Source: Croceicoccus sp.
GTDB lineage: Bacteria; Pseudomonadota; Alphaproteobacteria; Sphingomonadales; Sphingomonadaceae
Reading direction: 5' to 3'
DNA: 64,000 nucleotides
Assembly (NCBI GenBank): GCA_002694745.1
Contig: NZMY01000002.1
Coordinates: 62,001 to 126,000, forward strand
Position numbers and translations under genes: made by a program. Below are positions 8,907-17,447 of this stretch, in pieces (positions within the stretch are counted from its first letter, which is position 1; every line of letters starts with the position of its first letter). The notes below the pieces were generated by a model, which saw nothing but the letters and a program-made list of their open reading frames with translations, did not search any database and was not told the DNA's origin.

Positions 8907-11446
8907 AATCGGAAACGGGGTTCGACCACGATCTATACCGCCTGTTTCCGACCCACCGCCCCCGCCCCGAAGGCGAGGTCGAAGAACTGGAGCGGATCTG
9001 GGAAAACCCCAAGGGCTGGGGCCTGCTGACGGTCGTCAACAACAACTACATCGGCTTTTTCTACGTCGCGACCGCGTTCCTGTTCTTCCTGCTGGCGGGC
9101 ATTCTGGCGCTGGGCATGCGCGTGCAGCTGGCGGCCCCGCTGCTGGAGGTGCTGCCGCAGGATACCTACAACCAGTTCTTCACCATGCATGGCACGGTGA
9201 TGATGTTCCTGTTTGCCGTGCCGATGGTGGAGGCGCTGGGCGTGATGCTGCTGCCGCAGATGCTGGCGGCACGTGACCTGCCCTTCCCGCGCCTGTCTGC
9301 CTTTGCGTTCTGGGCCTATTTCGTCGGCGGGCTGTCGTTCTTCGCCTCGCTGTTCGTGGGTCTGGCGCCAGAGGGCGGCTGGTTCATGTACCCGCCCCTC
9401 ACCTCCATCGCCTTCAGCCCCGAGATCAATGCAGATTTCTGGCTGCTGGGCATCGGCTTCATCGAGATTTCGGCGATTGCCGGGGCGATCGAGATCATCG
9501 TGGGCGTGCTGCGCACCCGCGCGCCGGGCATGACGCTGGACCGCATGCCGATGTTCGCATGGGCCATGCTGGTGTTCGCGGTGATGATCATCGTGGCGTT
9601 CCCCAGCGTGATCCTGTGCACACTGCTGCTGGAGATGGAGCGCGCGTTCAACTGGCCGTTCTTCGATCCCACGCGCGGCGGCGATCCGCTGTTGTGGCAG
9701 CACCTGTTCTGGTTCTTCGGCCACCCTGAGGTCTATATCATCTTCCTGCCCGCGGCGGGATTGATGAGCATGATGGTCTCGACCGTCGCGCGCACGCCGC
9801 TGGTGGGTTACCGGCTCAACGTGCTGGCGCTGGTGGCGACCGGTTTCATCAGCTTTGGCGTGTGGGCGCATCACATGTTCGCGACCGGCATGCCGCGCGT
9901 CTCCACCGGCTATTTCAGCGCGGCCAGCATGGCGGTGTCGCTGCCCGCCGGGATACAGGTGTTCTGTTGGATCGCGACGCTGGCCGCGGGCAAGATCCGC
10001 TGGTCGACCCCGGCACTGTTCATCGTGGGCAGCATCGTGGTGTTCACCATGGGCGGGCTGACCGGCGTGATGGTCGGCATGGTCCCGTTCGACTGGCAGG
10101 GGCACGACAGCTATTTCATTGTCGCCCATCTGCATTACGTGCTGATCGGCGGGATGGTGTTCCCGATGTTCGCCGCGTTCTATTACTGGAACGGCATGAC
10201 GTCGAAGAACGCGCTGTCGGAACGGCTGGGGCGCTGGATCTTCTGGCTGATGTTCACCGGGCTGCACATCACCTTCCTGCCGATGCACCTGACTGGATTC
10301 ATGGGCATGCCGCGGCGGGTCTATACCTATCTGCCGGGTCGCGGTTTCGATGTGCTGAACCTGATATCGACCGTGGGCGCGTTTGTATTGGCGACGGGCG
10401 TGCTGCTGTTCCTGGTGGATCTTGCGCGCCGCTTCCGCTTCACCACGGACGAGGACGCGGGCAATGTTTATGGCGGGGGCACGCTGGAATGGCTGCCCAC
10501 CGGCATGTATTCGACCCGCTCCATCCCGCTGGTGCGCACGCGCGAGCCGCTGTGGGACGATCCCGACATTTGCGACGACGTGGCGGAGGGACGCTATTTC
10601 CTGCCGAACAGCGCGACCGGCCTGCGCGAGACGATCATCACCAGCCCGATCAATGCGGAGCCGCAATATCTGCAACTGATGCCCGGCCCGTCGGCCTGGC
10701 CGCTGGCGGCGGCATTCTTCACCGCGTCGTTTTTCCTCTCGCTGACGGTGCAGGGCTATCTGTTCGCGGCGGCCAGCGGGGTAATCGCGGTGGCCTGCAC
10801 GCTGCGATGGCTGTGGGAGACGGATCGCCCGGTCGCTCAGACGACTGCCGACATCGGCGCCGGGATCACCGTTCCCATTGCGATCACCGGCCCGTCGAGC
10901 CACGGCTGGTGGGCACTCAACACGCTGATGGTGGTGATGGGCATGATCGCGATCATGGCGGTGTTCGGCTATCTCTATCTGTTTGGCATACACCCCGAGG
11001 TCTGGATCGACCCGCCGCCCGTGCCGCAGACAGCCGGGATCGTCGCCCTGCTGGCGCTGGCGCTGGTGGCAAGCTGGGGGTCACGCCGATGGCTTGCTGC
11101 GCGGCAGGCAGGAACCTTTGCTGGACAAGGGCCATGGATCATGTCCGCGCTGGCCGCCATTCTCACGGCGGGCGCGCTCTATTGGGATATAACGGGATGG
11201 CAGCAGGCGGGCCTCGACCCGGTGCTGACCGGTCACGGAGCCATCGTCGCGGGTCTGCTTTCGCTGCAAGGGTGCACCGTGGCGATCGGACTGCTGATGG
11301 CGGCCTATCTCGGCTATCGCAGTGGCCGGGGTCTGGTGCTGGCGCCTGCCAGCGTGACGCTGGACATCGTGGCGCGCTTCATTGCCTATGTCGCGGTGCA
11401 GGGAATGGGGTTCGCCATTCTGACGCGGCTGTTTCCGGGGAGCTAG
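8903..11446 (+). CDS. ctaD: Cytochrome c oxidase subunit I, fused to a subunit III-like membrane region
   Basis: An 847-residue protein. The N-terminal 550 residues form haem-copper oxidase subunit I, with W-F-F-G-H-P-E-V-Y (CuB His and the cross-linked Tyr), W-A-H-H-M-F (CuB His pair) and H-L-H-Y-V-L (haem ligands). The C-terminal 250 residues add about six hydrophobic helices resembling a reduced subunit III; no separate subunit III gene follows, so I read this as a I/III fusion. The start overlaps coxB. The protein pumps protons and reduces O2 in the cytoplasmic membrane. The subunit III match is weak by eye and rests mainly on position and helix number. Confidence 0.88.
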   Translation: MKSETGFDHDLYRLFPTHRPRPEGEVEELERIWENPKGWGLLTVVNNNYIGFFYVATAFLFFLLAGILALGMRVQLAAPLLEVLPQDTYNQFFTMHGTVMMFLFAVPMVEALGVMLLPQMLAARDLPFPRLSAFAFWAYFVGGLSFFASLFVGLAPEGGWFMYPPLTSIAFSPEINADFWLLGIGFIEISAIAGAIEIIVGVLRTRAPGMTLDRMPMFAWAMLVFAVMIIVAFPSVILCTLLLEMERAFNWPFFDPTRGGDPLLWQHLFWFFGHPEVYIIFLPAAGLMSMMVSTVARTPLVGYRLNVLALVATGFISFGVWAHHMFATGMPRVSTGYFSAASMAVSLPAGIQVFCWIATLAAGKIRWSTPALFIVGSIVVFTMGGLTGVMVGMVPFDWQGHDSYFIVAHLHYVLIGGMVFPMFAAFYYWNGMTSKNALSERLGRWIFWLMFTGLHITFLPMHLTGFMGMPRRVYTYLPGRGFDVLNLISTVGAFVLATGVLLFLVDLARRFRFTTDEDAGNVYGGGTLEWLPTGMYSTRSIPLVRTREPLWDDPDICDDVAEGRYFLPNSATGLRETIITSPINAEPQYLQLMPGPSAWPLAAAFFTASFFLSLTVQGYLFAAASGVIAVACTLRWLWETDRPVAQTTADIGAGITVPIAITGPSSHGWWALNTLMVVMGMIAIMAVFGYLYLFGIHPEVWIDPPPVPQTAGIVALLALALVASWGSRRWLAARQAGTFAGQGPWIMSALAAILTAGALYWDITGWQQAGLDPVLTGHGAIVAGLLSLQGCTVAIGLLMAAYLGYRSGRGLVLAPASVTLDIVARFIAYVAVQGMGFAILTRLFPGS

Positions 11447-11449
11447 GCG

Positions 11450-11731
11450 ATGGCAGGCGATTTTCACACACGGCAGGACTGGATCACGCTGGCGCTGGCC
11501 TTCAGCGTGTGGTTCGCCCATTTCATGATCGTGTGGTCCATCAGCATCGCGTTTCCGGGCATGGCGGCAGGGCGGTGGCTGGCGTTGCCGGTCACGCTGG
11601 CGGCGTTCGGGGGCCTGTGGTGGCTGTGGCGGCGGCGACAGGACAAGACGCTAGCCTCGGTATCGAGCCTGTCCGTCCTGATTGCGGCGGGTGCCATCGC
11701 CTTCAGCACGCTGTCGCCCCTGATCGGATAA
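11450..11731 (+). CDS. Small membrane protein at the end of the oxidase operon
   Basis: A 93-residue protein with three predicted membrane helices (about residues 13-33, 43-60 and 70-88) and a basic loop (W-R-R-R-Q-D-K). It begins 4 bases after the oxidase subunit I/III stop and ends just before a bidirectional terminator, so it is the last gene of the operon. I do not recognise a family. Position and size suggest a subunit IV-like accessory or assembly protein of the caa3-type oxidase; this is inference. Confidence 0.65.
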   Translation: MAGDFHTRQDWITLALAFSVWFAHFMIVWSISIAFPGMAAGRWLALPVTLAAFGGLWWLWRRRQDKTLASVSSLSVLIAAGAIAFSTLSPLIG

Positions 11732-11741
11732 GGGCGGCAAG

Positions 11742-11771
11742 AAAAAGGGGGCCCGCAAGGACCCCCTTCTT
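11742..11771. terminator. Bidirectional hairpin between the oxidase operon and the BON gene
   Basis: AAGGGGG (11745-11751) pairs with CCCCCTT (11762-11768), with an inner CC/GG pair and a GCAA loop. On the minus strand the stem is followed by a T-run, serving the BON gene; on the plus strand by CTTCTTCC, serving the oxidase operon. The genes converge here. Confidence 0.7.
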
Positions 11772-11789
11772 CCAAGTTCGGTACATGGA

Positions 11790-12650
11790 TCAGAGCGTGT
11801 CGTTACGCTCCTGCGAGCGAAGATTATCATCGCTACGCTCCTGCACGCGCAGATTGTTCTGCACATGGCCGACACCCGATACATCGTCGGCGCAATCCTC
11901 GGCGCGGCGCTTGGCGCGCTTCATCGGGACGGTGCCGCTGAGGGTCACCTCGCCGTCCTGAACGCTGACCGTAATTTCACGCGCATCAAGATAGCGGTCC
12001 TCGGTCAGGCGGTCGCACACATCCTCAAGGATACGCTCGTCGGAACGCTGATAGCCCTGCGGTCCATTGCCGCGGTGGTCCATCTCGCGGCGCCTTGCCG
12101 CGTCGTCGTCGCCGAACCAGCTGGCAATCTCGTCACCGGCGCGTTCGAAGAAGCCCCGGTCGTGGCTGCCGCGATAATCGTCGCGGTCGTAACCGTGGCG
12201 ACCGCTGTCATAGTCGTAGGGCGACGGGTAGGCACCGCCGCGACCCGGGCCGCCGGTTCCAGCGGCATAGCCGTAATAGGGTGCCCGCGCGCTATCGGCG
12301 AAATCCCGTCCGCCATAGCTTTCGGACGTAAACCGGCCATAGCCGCGATCCTGCTCCGGACCGTAATTGTTCGAGCCATAGCTGCGGCGCATGCCGGAGC
12401 TGCGCTTGCCCTGATAATCGTCCTGGATACGGACCCGGTCGCGGTCGGCCATATCGAATTCGCGCGATCCGCCTCCGTTCCCGCTGCGGTTATAGCTGCG
12501 CTCGCGGTTGCCGCCGCGCCAGCGGACGCGGTCGTCCTGATCCTGCGAGAAGTTGCCGCCCCTGTAGGAACGGTCGTCCCATTGCTCGTGCTGCGACATG
12601 CGATGGTCGTCGTCATATTGCTGGCTGCGATAGTCGTTGCGGTCGTCCAT
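11790..12650 (-). CDS. BON-domain protein with a long low-complexity N-terminus
   Basis: A 286-residue protein. The N-terminal 180 residues are low-complexity, rich in Arg, Asp, Tyr, Gly and Ser, with repeated R-D-D-Y and Y-G-type blocks and no signal peptide. A short S-W-F-G-D-D-D segment follows. The C-terminal 80 residues form a BON domain (D-E-R-I-L-E-D-V-C-D-R-L-T onward, with E-V-T-L-S-G-T-V and a final V-Q-N-N-L-R-V). BON domains bind lipids or membranes and are common in stress proteins. ATG 12650 is chosen because GGAGAG lies directly upstream; a longer frame to 12680 has no such site. The N-terminus looks intrinsically disordered. Confidence 0.8.
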   Translation of the reverse strand: MDDRNDYRSQQYDDDHRMSQHEQWDDRSYRGGNFSQDQDDRVRWRGGNRERSYNRSGNGGGSREFDMADRDRVRIQDDYQGKRSSGMRRSYGSNNYGPEQDRGYGRFTSESYGGRDFADSARAPYYGYAAGTGGPGRGGAYPSPYDYDSGRHGYDRDDYRGSHDRGFFERAGDEIASWFGDDDAARRREMDHRGNGPQGYQRSDERILEDVCDRLTEDRYLDAREITVSVQDGEVTLSGTVPMKRAKRRAEDCADDVSGVGHVQNNLRVQERSDDNLRSQERNDTL

Positions 12651-12778
12651 GATTCTCTCCGGAATGTTCGGTTGTTGCAATCGGCGGGGTGTTCAAATCC
12701 CTGCCTTGGCCCGTTTTTCGGACCCTGTGCTTATGAAACGCGCGAAGCGTCTCACCTGTCCCCACTCCGGCGCGGCTC

Positions 12779-12822
12779 AAAAACAGCCTGGCGCAAACCA
12801 GCACATTCACTGGCATTGCGCC
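12779..12822 (-). terminator. Rho-independent-like terminator of fumC
   Basis: Read on the minus strand, GGCGCAA pairs with TTGCGCC (outer arms at 12816-12822 and 12790-12796), with an inner CCAG/CTGG stem and an 8-base loop. A TTTTT run follows (12779-12783). It sits just past the fumC stop. Confidence 0.65.
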
Positions 12823-12825
12823 GCC

Positions 12826-14210
<1,385 letters not shown>

Positions 14211-14214
<4 letters not shown>

Positions 14215-14543
14215 CAGGCATTCTCCTCGAAATATAAATCGTCGGTCACTTCCATCAGCAACAGCGGCATTTCGCCCGCATCGCTGATCGCCTCGACAAA
14301 GGCCCTGCGGGTTTCGGGTTCGTCATAGACCATCTTGTTATCGAAGGCGGCCTGCCAGGTGTCCTTGTCGGGCCATTCGGCGATGCCGACAAAGCGTGTG
14401 CGGCCGTTCCTGTCCTCGCGGTGCAATCGCGATCCCAGGCTGCCGTAACGCTGCCGGATCAACTCGGTCCCGCGGCGCCAAGCCTTGCGAAACTGCTCTT
14501 CCTTGCCGGGATGAACTTCCCACCAATAGGCTGCAACGAACAT
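14211..14543 (-). CDS. Antibiotic biosynthesis monooxygenase (ABM)-like domain protein
   Basis: A 110-residue protein that resembles small ferredoxin-like ABM-domain proteins (F-V-A-A-Y-W-W-E-V-H-P-G-K-E-E-Q-F at the N-terminus, A-E-W-P-D-K-D-T-W in the middle). Members are dimers acting as monooxygenases, dismutases or small-molecule binders. Two adjacent ATGs exist (14546 and 14543); the second lies five bases after GGAGAG and is preferred. It is directly upstream of fumC and overlaps its start. No substrate can be named. Confidence 0.7.
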
Positions 14544-14653
14544 CATCGCTCTCCGCTGTGTTGTTTTTATGACCGCCCGGTTTTGCAACGCATGAAGGCA
14601 CAGGTCGGTCCCGGGGTCGCGTGTGCGCCGCGTGCCCGGGAAAGCGAAATGAT

Positions 14654-14678
14654 GGAACGCATGGGCGCGCCAAACGTC
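14654..14678 (+). promoter_or_regulatory. Possible EcfG-type general-stress promoter of the small acidic protein gene
   Basis: GGAAC (14654-14658), 16 bases, then CGTC (14675-14678). This resembles the alphaproteobacterial EcfG/PhyR general-stress promoter (GGAAC-N16/17-CGTT) with one mismatch, about 35 bases before the start codon at 14713. Seen by eye only; a match this short can occur by chance. Confidence 0.35.
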
Positions 14679-14712
14679 GGTTGGATAAGCACTACAGACC
14701 AGGAGGATGACA

Positions 14713-14892
14713 ATGGCCGATAACCCAGCCGAAACGAACGACGACGGACTTCGCGAAGACCAGAAGCCGGCAAACCAGACCGGAATGCAGAACGGCAACG
14801 TCAAGCAGCGCAGCGGGCATACGCCTAAGAACACCGATCTTGCGCGCGGAAGCGAACCGGAAACCCGCGGGTCGAGCCAGCAGAGAGGCTGA
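14713..14892 (+). CDS. Small hydrophilic protein, unknown function
   Basis: A 59-residue protein, almost entirely polar (Asp, Asn, Gln, Lys, Gly rich), with no hydrophobic segment and no signal peptide. ATG 14713 lies six bases after GGAGG; the ATG at 14707 touches the Shine-Dalgarno sequence and is unlikely. A possible EcfG-type promoter lies upstream and a strong hairpin follows the stop. I do not recognise a family. Composition resembles small disordered stress-induced proteins of sphingomonads. Confidence 0.6.
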   Translation: MADNPAETNDDGLREDQKPANQTGMQNGNVKQRSGHTPKNTDLARGSEPETRGSSQQRG

Positions 14893-14910
14893 TCCCTCAA
14901 GGATACAAGT

Positions 14911-14950
14911 GGCGGGACCGCGGCGCGAGGCGTCTAGCGGTCCCGCCTTT
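14911..14950 (+). terminator. Strong hairpin after the small protein gene
   Basis: GGCGGGACCGC (14911-14921) pairs perfectly with GCGGTCCCGCC (14937-14947) across a 15-base loop and is followed by TTT. Confidence 0.7.
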
Positions 14951-15070
14951 GCATCGAACTCGGACGCCGCAGGCAATGACCATTTCCAACCGATCCGGAG
15001 GCATCCCCCCGTTGCGACAATCGTCGACCCCCGATCACAGCGAGAACACCCGTGACGAACGGCCTGCGCG

Positions 15071-15805
15071 TTGACGGGCGATACCCTCAGCCTTTTCGAC
15101 GTGCTACTGCTGGCGCTGTTGCCGACGCTGGGCACGGTACTGGGCGTGTTGCTGGCGGAATGGCGCAAACCGCCCGAATGGCTCACGGGCGGCGCCTTGC
15201 ACATGGCCGCGGGTCTTGCGACGGCGGTTGCCGCCATGGAACTGCTGCCCCGCGCGCAGGACCGGACCGACACATGGGTGCTTGCGCTCGCGGTCCTGTT
15301 GGGCGCGGGCGTGTCGGTCATGTTCTACCGCCTGTCCAACCGGATACAGGGGAAAAAGGGCGGCACGCTGATCTGGGGCGCCTATACCGCGATCGCAATC
15401 GATCTGTTCAGCGACGGGTTGATGACCGGCGGCGGCGGCGCGGTAGAGGGCAATCTGGGCGCATTGCTGGCCGCGTCGCAGATCGTCGGCAATCTGCCTG
15501 GCGGTTTCGCCATCACGGCGGGGTTCCGCCATGCAGGATTCAGCCGCAAGACAAGGCTGAAGGCAGCGCTTTCCTATCCGCTGGCACCGCTGGTCGGGGC
15601 GGTCGCCGGTTTCCTCGCCCTAAATGGTGCGAGCGCGGGCCTGACCGGCTTCGTCCTCGCCATTTTCGCCGGGCTGCTGATTACGGCCACGATAGAGGAT
15701 CTGGTGCCCGAGGCGGACCAGCCCGGCGCGCCGCGCAAGATTTCGAGCCCGTCCTTTGCCGCCGGTTTCGTCCTGCTGCTCTTGATGTCGGCCTATTTCA
15801 ACTGA
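15071..15805 (+). CDS. ZIP-family-like membrane transporter
   Basis: A 244-residue protein with about eight hydrophobic helices. It resembles ZIP/ZupT-like metal permeases in overall form: an M-A-A-G-L-A-T-A-V-A-A-M-E-L-L-P segment in helix 2, then helices with I-D-L-F-S-D-G and N-L-P-G-G-F at metal-binding-like positions. The usual His-rich motifs of ZIP proteins are partly missing, so metal specificity and even transport are uncertain. The frame opens at TTG 15071 with only a weak ribosome binding site, so the start is tentative. ExoD follows 24 bases downstream. Confidence 0.6.
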   Translation: MTGDTLSLFDVLLLALLPTLGTVLGVLLAEWRKPPEWLTGGALHMAAGLATAVAAMELLPRAQDRTDTWVLALAVLLGAGVSVMFYRLSNRIQGKKGGTLIWGAYTAIAIDLFSDGLMTGGGGAVEGNLGALLAASQIVGNLPGGFAITAGFRHAGFSRKTRLKAALSYPLAPLVGAVAGFLALNGASAGLTGFVLAIFAGLLITATIEDLVPEADQPGAPRKISSPSFAAGFVLLLLMSAYFN

Positions 15806-15829
15806 TCTGACAGCAACGGAGCCCAAGCC

Positions 15830-16438
15830 TTGGCAACAGCAGCACAAAATGGCGACATTCACAGCGCTTCCGACATACTGGACCGCCTGCGCGACGTGGC
15901 GAATGACGAAGAACAGGTTCCTATCGGCGACGTGGTCGAGGCCATGGGCGCGCGCAGTTTCGGCCCGTTCATCATGCTGCCCGCGCTGATCGAGATTTCG
16001 CCTTTGGGCGCGGTTCCGGGCGTGCCGACATTCCTCGCGCTGGTGATAGCCATCACCGCCGCGCAATTGCTGTTTGGCCGCGATCATCTGTGGCTGCCGG
16101 GCTTTGTCCGCAACCGGTCGGCCAAGAGCGAGAAGGTGCTGAAGGCGGTGGACCGCCTGCGCCCAATCGCCGAATGGATGGATCGCTGGTTCCATGGCCG
16201 GATGAAGCGGTTCGCCAGCGGCCCCTTCCCGCGCATCGCCGCCGCCTGCGTGATCGCCCTCGCCATGACGGTGCCGCCGCTGGAATTCATACCGTTCGCC
16301 AGCACCGCGCCGATGGCGGCCATAGCGGCGTTCGGTCTGGCACTGATCGTACGCGACGGGCTGCTGATGCTGATTGCGGGCGTCCTGACCGTGGCCGCGC
16401 TGGGCACCGGGATCGCGCTTGCAGGCGGCGGCGGTTAG
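15830..16438 (+). CDS. exoD: ExoD-family membrane protein
   Basis: A 202-residue membrane protein of the ExoD family, named for a Rhizobium exopolysaccharide synthesis protein. Features include the N-terminal helical region, G-P-F-I-M-L-P-A-L-I-E-I-S-P-L-G and V-P-G-V-P-T, the middle W-L-P, and two C-terminal helices. The mechanism is unknown. The start is TTG 15830 with GGAG eight bases upstream. It probably shares a transcript with the ZIP-like gene. Confidence 0.8.
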   Translation: MATAAQNGDIHSASDILDRLRDVANDEEQVPIGDVVEAMGARSFGPFIMLPALIEISPLGAVPGVPTFLALVIAITAAQLLFGRDHLWLPGFVRNRSAKSEKVLKAVDRLRPIAEWMDRWFHGRMKRFASGPFPRIAAACVIALAMTVPPLEFIPFASTAPMAAIAAFGLALIVRDGLLMLIAGVLTVAALGTGIALAGGGG

Positions 16439-16573
16439 GCGCTGGCCAATGCGGGGCTGGCCGATGCCGCATTGAACGTCTCGACCGGCGTGATGAACGC
16501 CCGAACCGGCCAAGGCCTGTTTGCGCCGAACTCGATCCGCGCCGCTTCATTGGTGTCATGAAGGAGATTCATC

Positions 16574-17425
16574 ATGAACGACACCGTTGAAATGATTCAC
16601 GAGGACAATCTGCCGGGCCACGAATCCGCTCTGGATCGCAAGCCGCAGTGGCAGCCGCGCTATCCCGGTTCGGGCCGGCTGGATGGAAAGGTCGCCATCG
16701 TGACCGGCGCCGACAGCGGCATCGGCCGCGCGGTCGCGGCGCTCTATGCGCGCGAGGGAGCGAAGGTCGCCATCGTCTATCTGCTTGAGGATGACGACGC
16801 CGAAAAGACCCGCTCCATCGTCGAGGACGAAGGCAGCGAAGCGATCTGCATCAAGGCCGATATCGGATCGACCAAGATGTGCGAGCGCATTGTGAAGGAC
16901 GTCATCGACCGCTTTGGCCGGATCGACATATTGGTGAACAATGCCGGAGAGCAGCATCCCGACGACGACATCACCGACATTACCGAGGAACAGCTGCGCC
17001 GCACGTTCCAGACGAATATCTTCGGCATGTTCTTTCTGATCCAGGCGGTGCGGCCGCATCTGAAAGAAGGGTCGGCCATCGTCAATTGCACCAGCGTCAC
17101 CATGTACAAGGGCAGCTCGTCGCTGCTCGACTACAGCTCAACCAAGGGCGCGATCACGGCCTTTACCCGCTCGCTGAGCGAAAACCTTGTCTCCGATGGC
17201 ATTCGCGTCAACGCGGTGGCGCCCGGGCCGATCTGGACCCCGCTCAACCCCTGCGGCGGCGCGGACAAGGAAAAGCTGGAGCATTTCGGCGAAAGCACAC
17301 CGATGGGACGACCGGGCGAGCCGAACGAGGTGGCGCCGGCCTTCCTGTTCCTGGCCTGCGAGGATTCAAGCTATATGAGCGGGCAGGTCCTGCATCCCAA
17401 TGGCGGAATCATCGTCAACGGCTGA
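16574..17425 (+). CDS. Short-chain dehydrogenase/reductase, YghA/stress-type
   Basis: A 283-residue SDR with an N-terminal extension of about 35 residues typical of YghA-like enzymes. It shows the Rossmann motif T-G-A-D-S-G-I-G, N-N-A-G, the catalytic Ser region (N-C-T-S-V) and Y-S-S-T-K (Y-x3-K). These proteins are NAD(P)-dependent oxidoreductases of unclear substrate, often under general-stress control. AAGGAG lies seven bases before ATG 16574. It is convergent with ligD, whose stop is 22 bases away. Confidence 0.88.
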   Translation: MNDTVEMIHEDNLPGHESALDRKPQWQPRYPGSGRLDGKVAIVTGADSGIGRAVAALYAREGAKVAIVYLLEDDDAEKTRSIVEDEGSEAICIKADIGSTKMCERIVKDVIDRFGRIDILVNNAGEQHPDDDITDITEEQLRRTFQTNIFGMFFLIQAVRPHLKEGSAIVNCTSVTMYKGSSSLLDYSSTKGAITAFTRSLSENLVSDGIRVNAVAPGPIWTPLNPCGGADKEKLEHFGESTPMGRPGEPNEVAPAFLFLACEDSSYMSGQVLHPNGGIIVNG

Positions 17426-17447
17426 CCTAGGCGATCAAACATCCCGC

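Noticed and set aside
8933-10993. 686-codon His/Gln/Arg-rich frame opposite the oxidase subunit I gene.
   Set aside because: Composition is what antisense of a membrane protein gives in high-GC DNA; no domain is visible.
15052-15810. 252-codon plus-strand frame overlapping the ZIP-like gene.
   Set aside because: It is Arg/Gly-rich without hydrophobic helices, while the alternate frame encodes a clear membrane protein.
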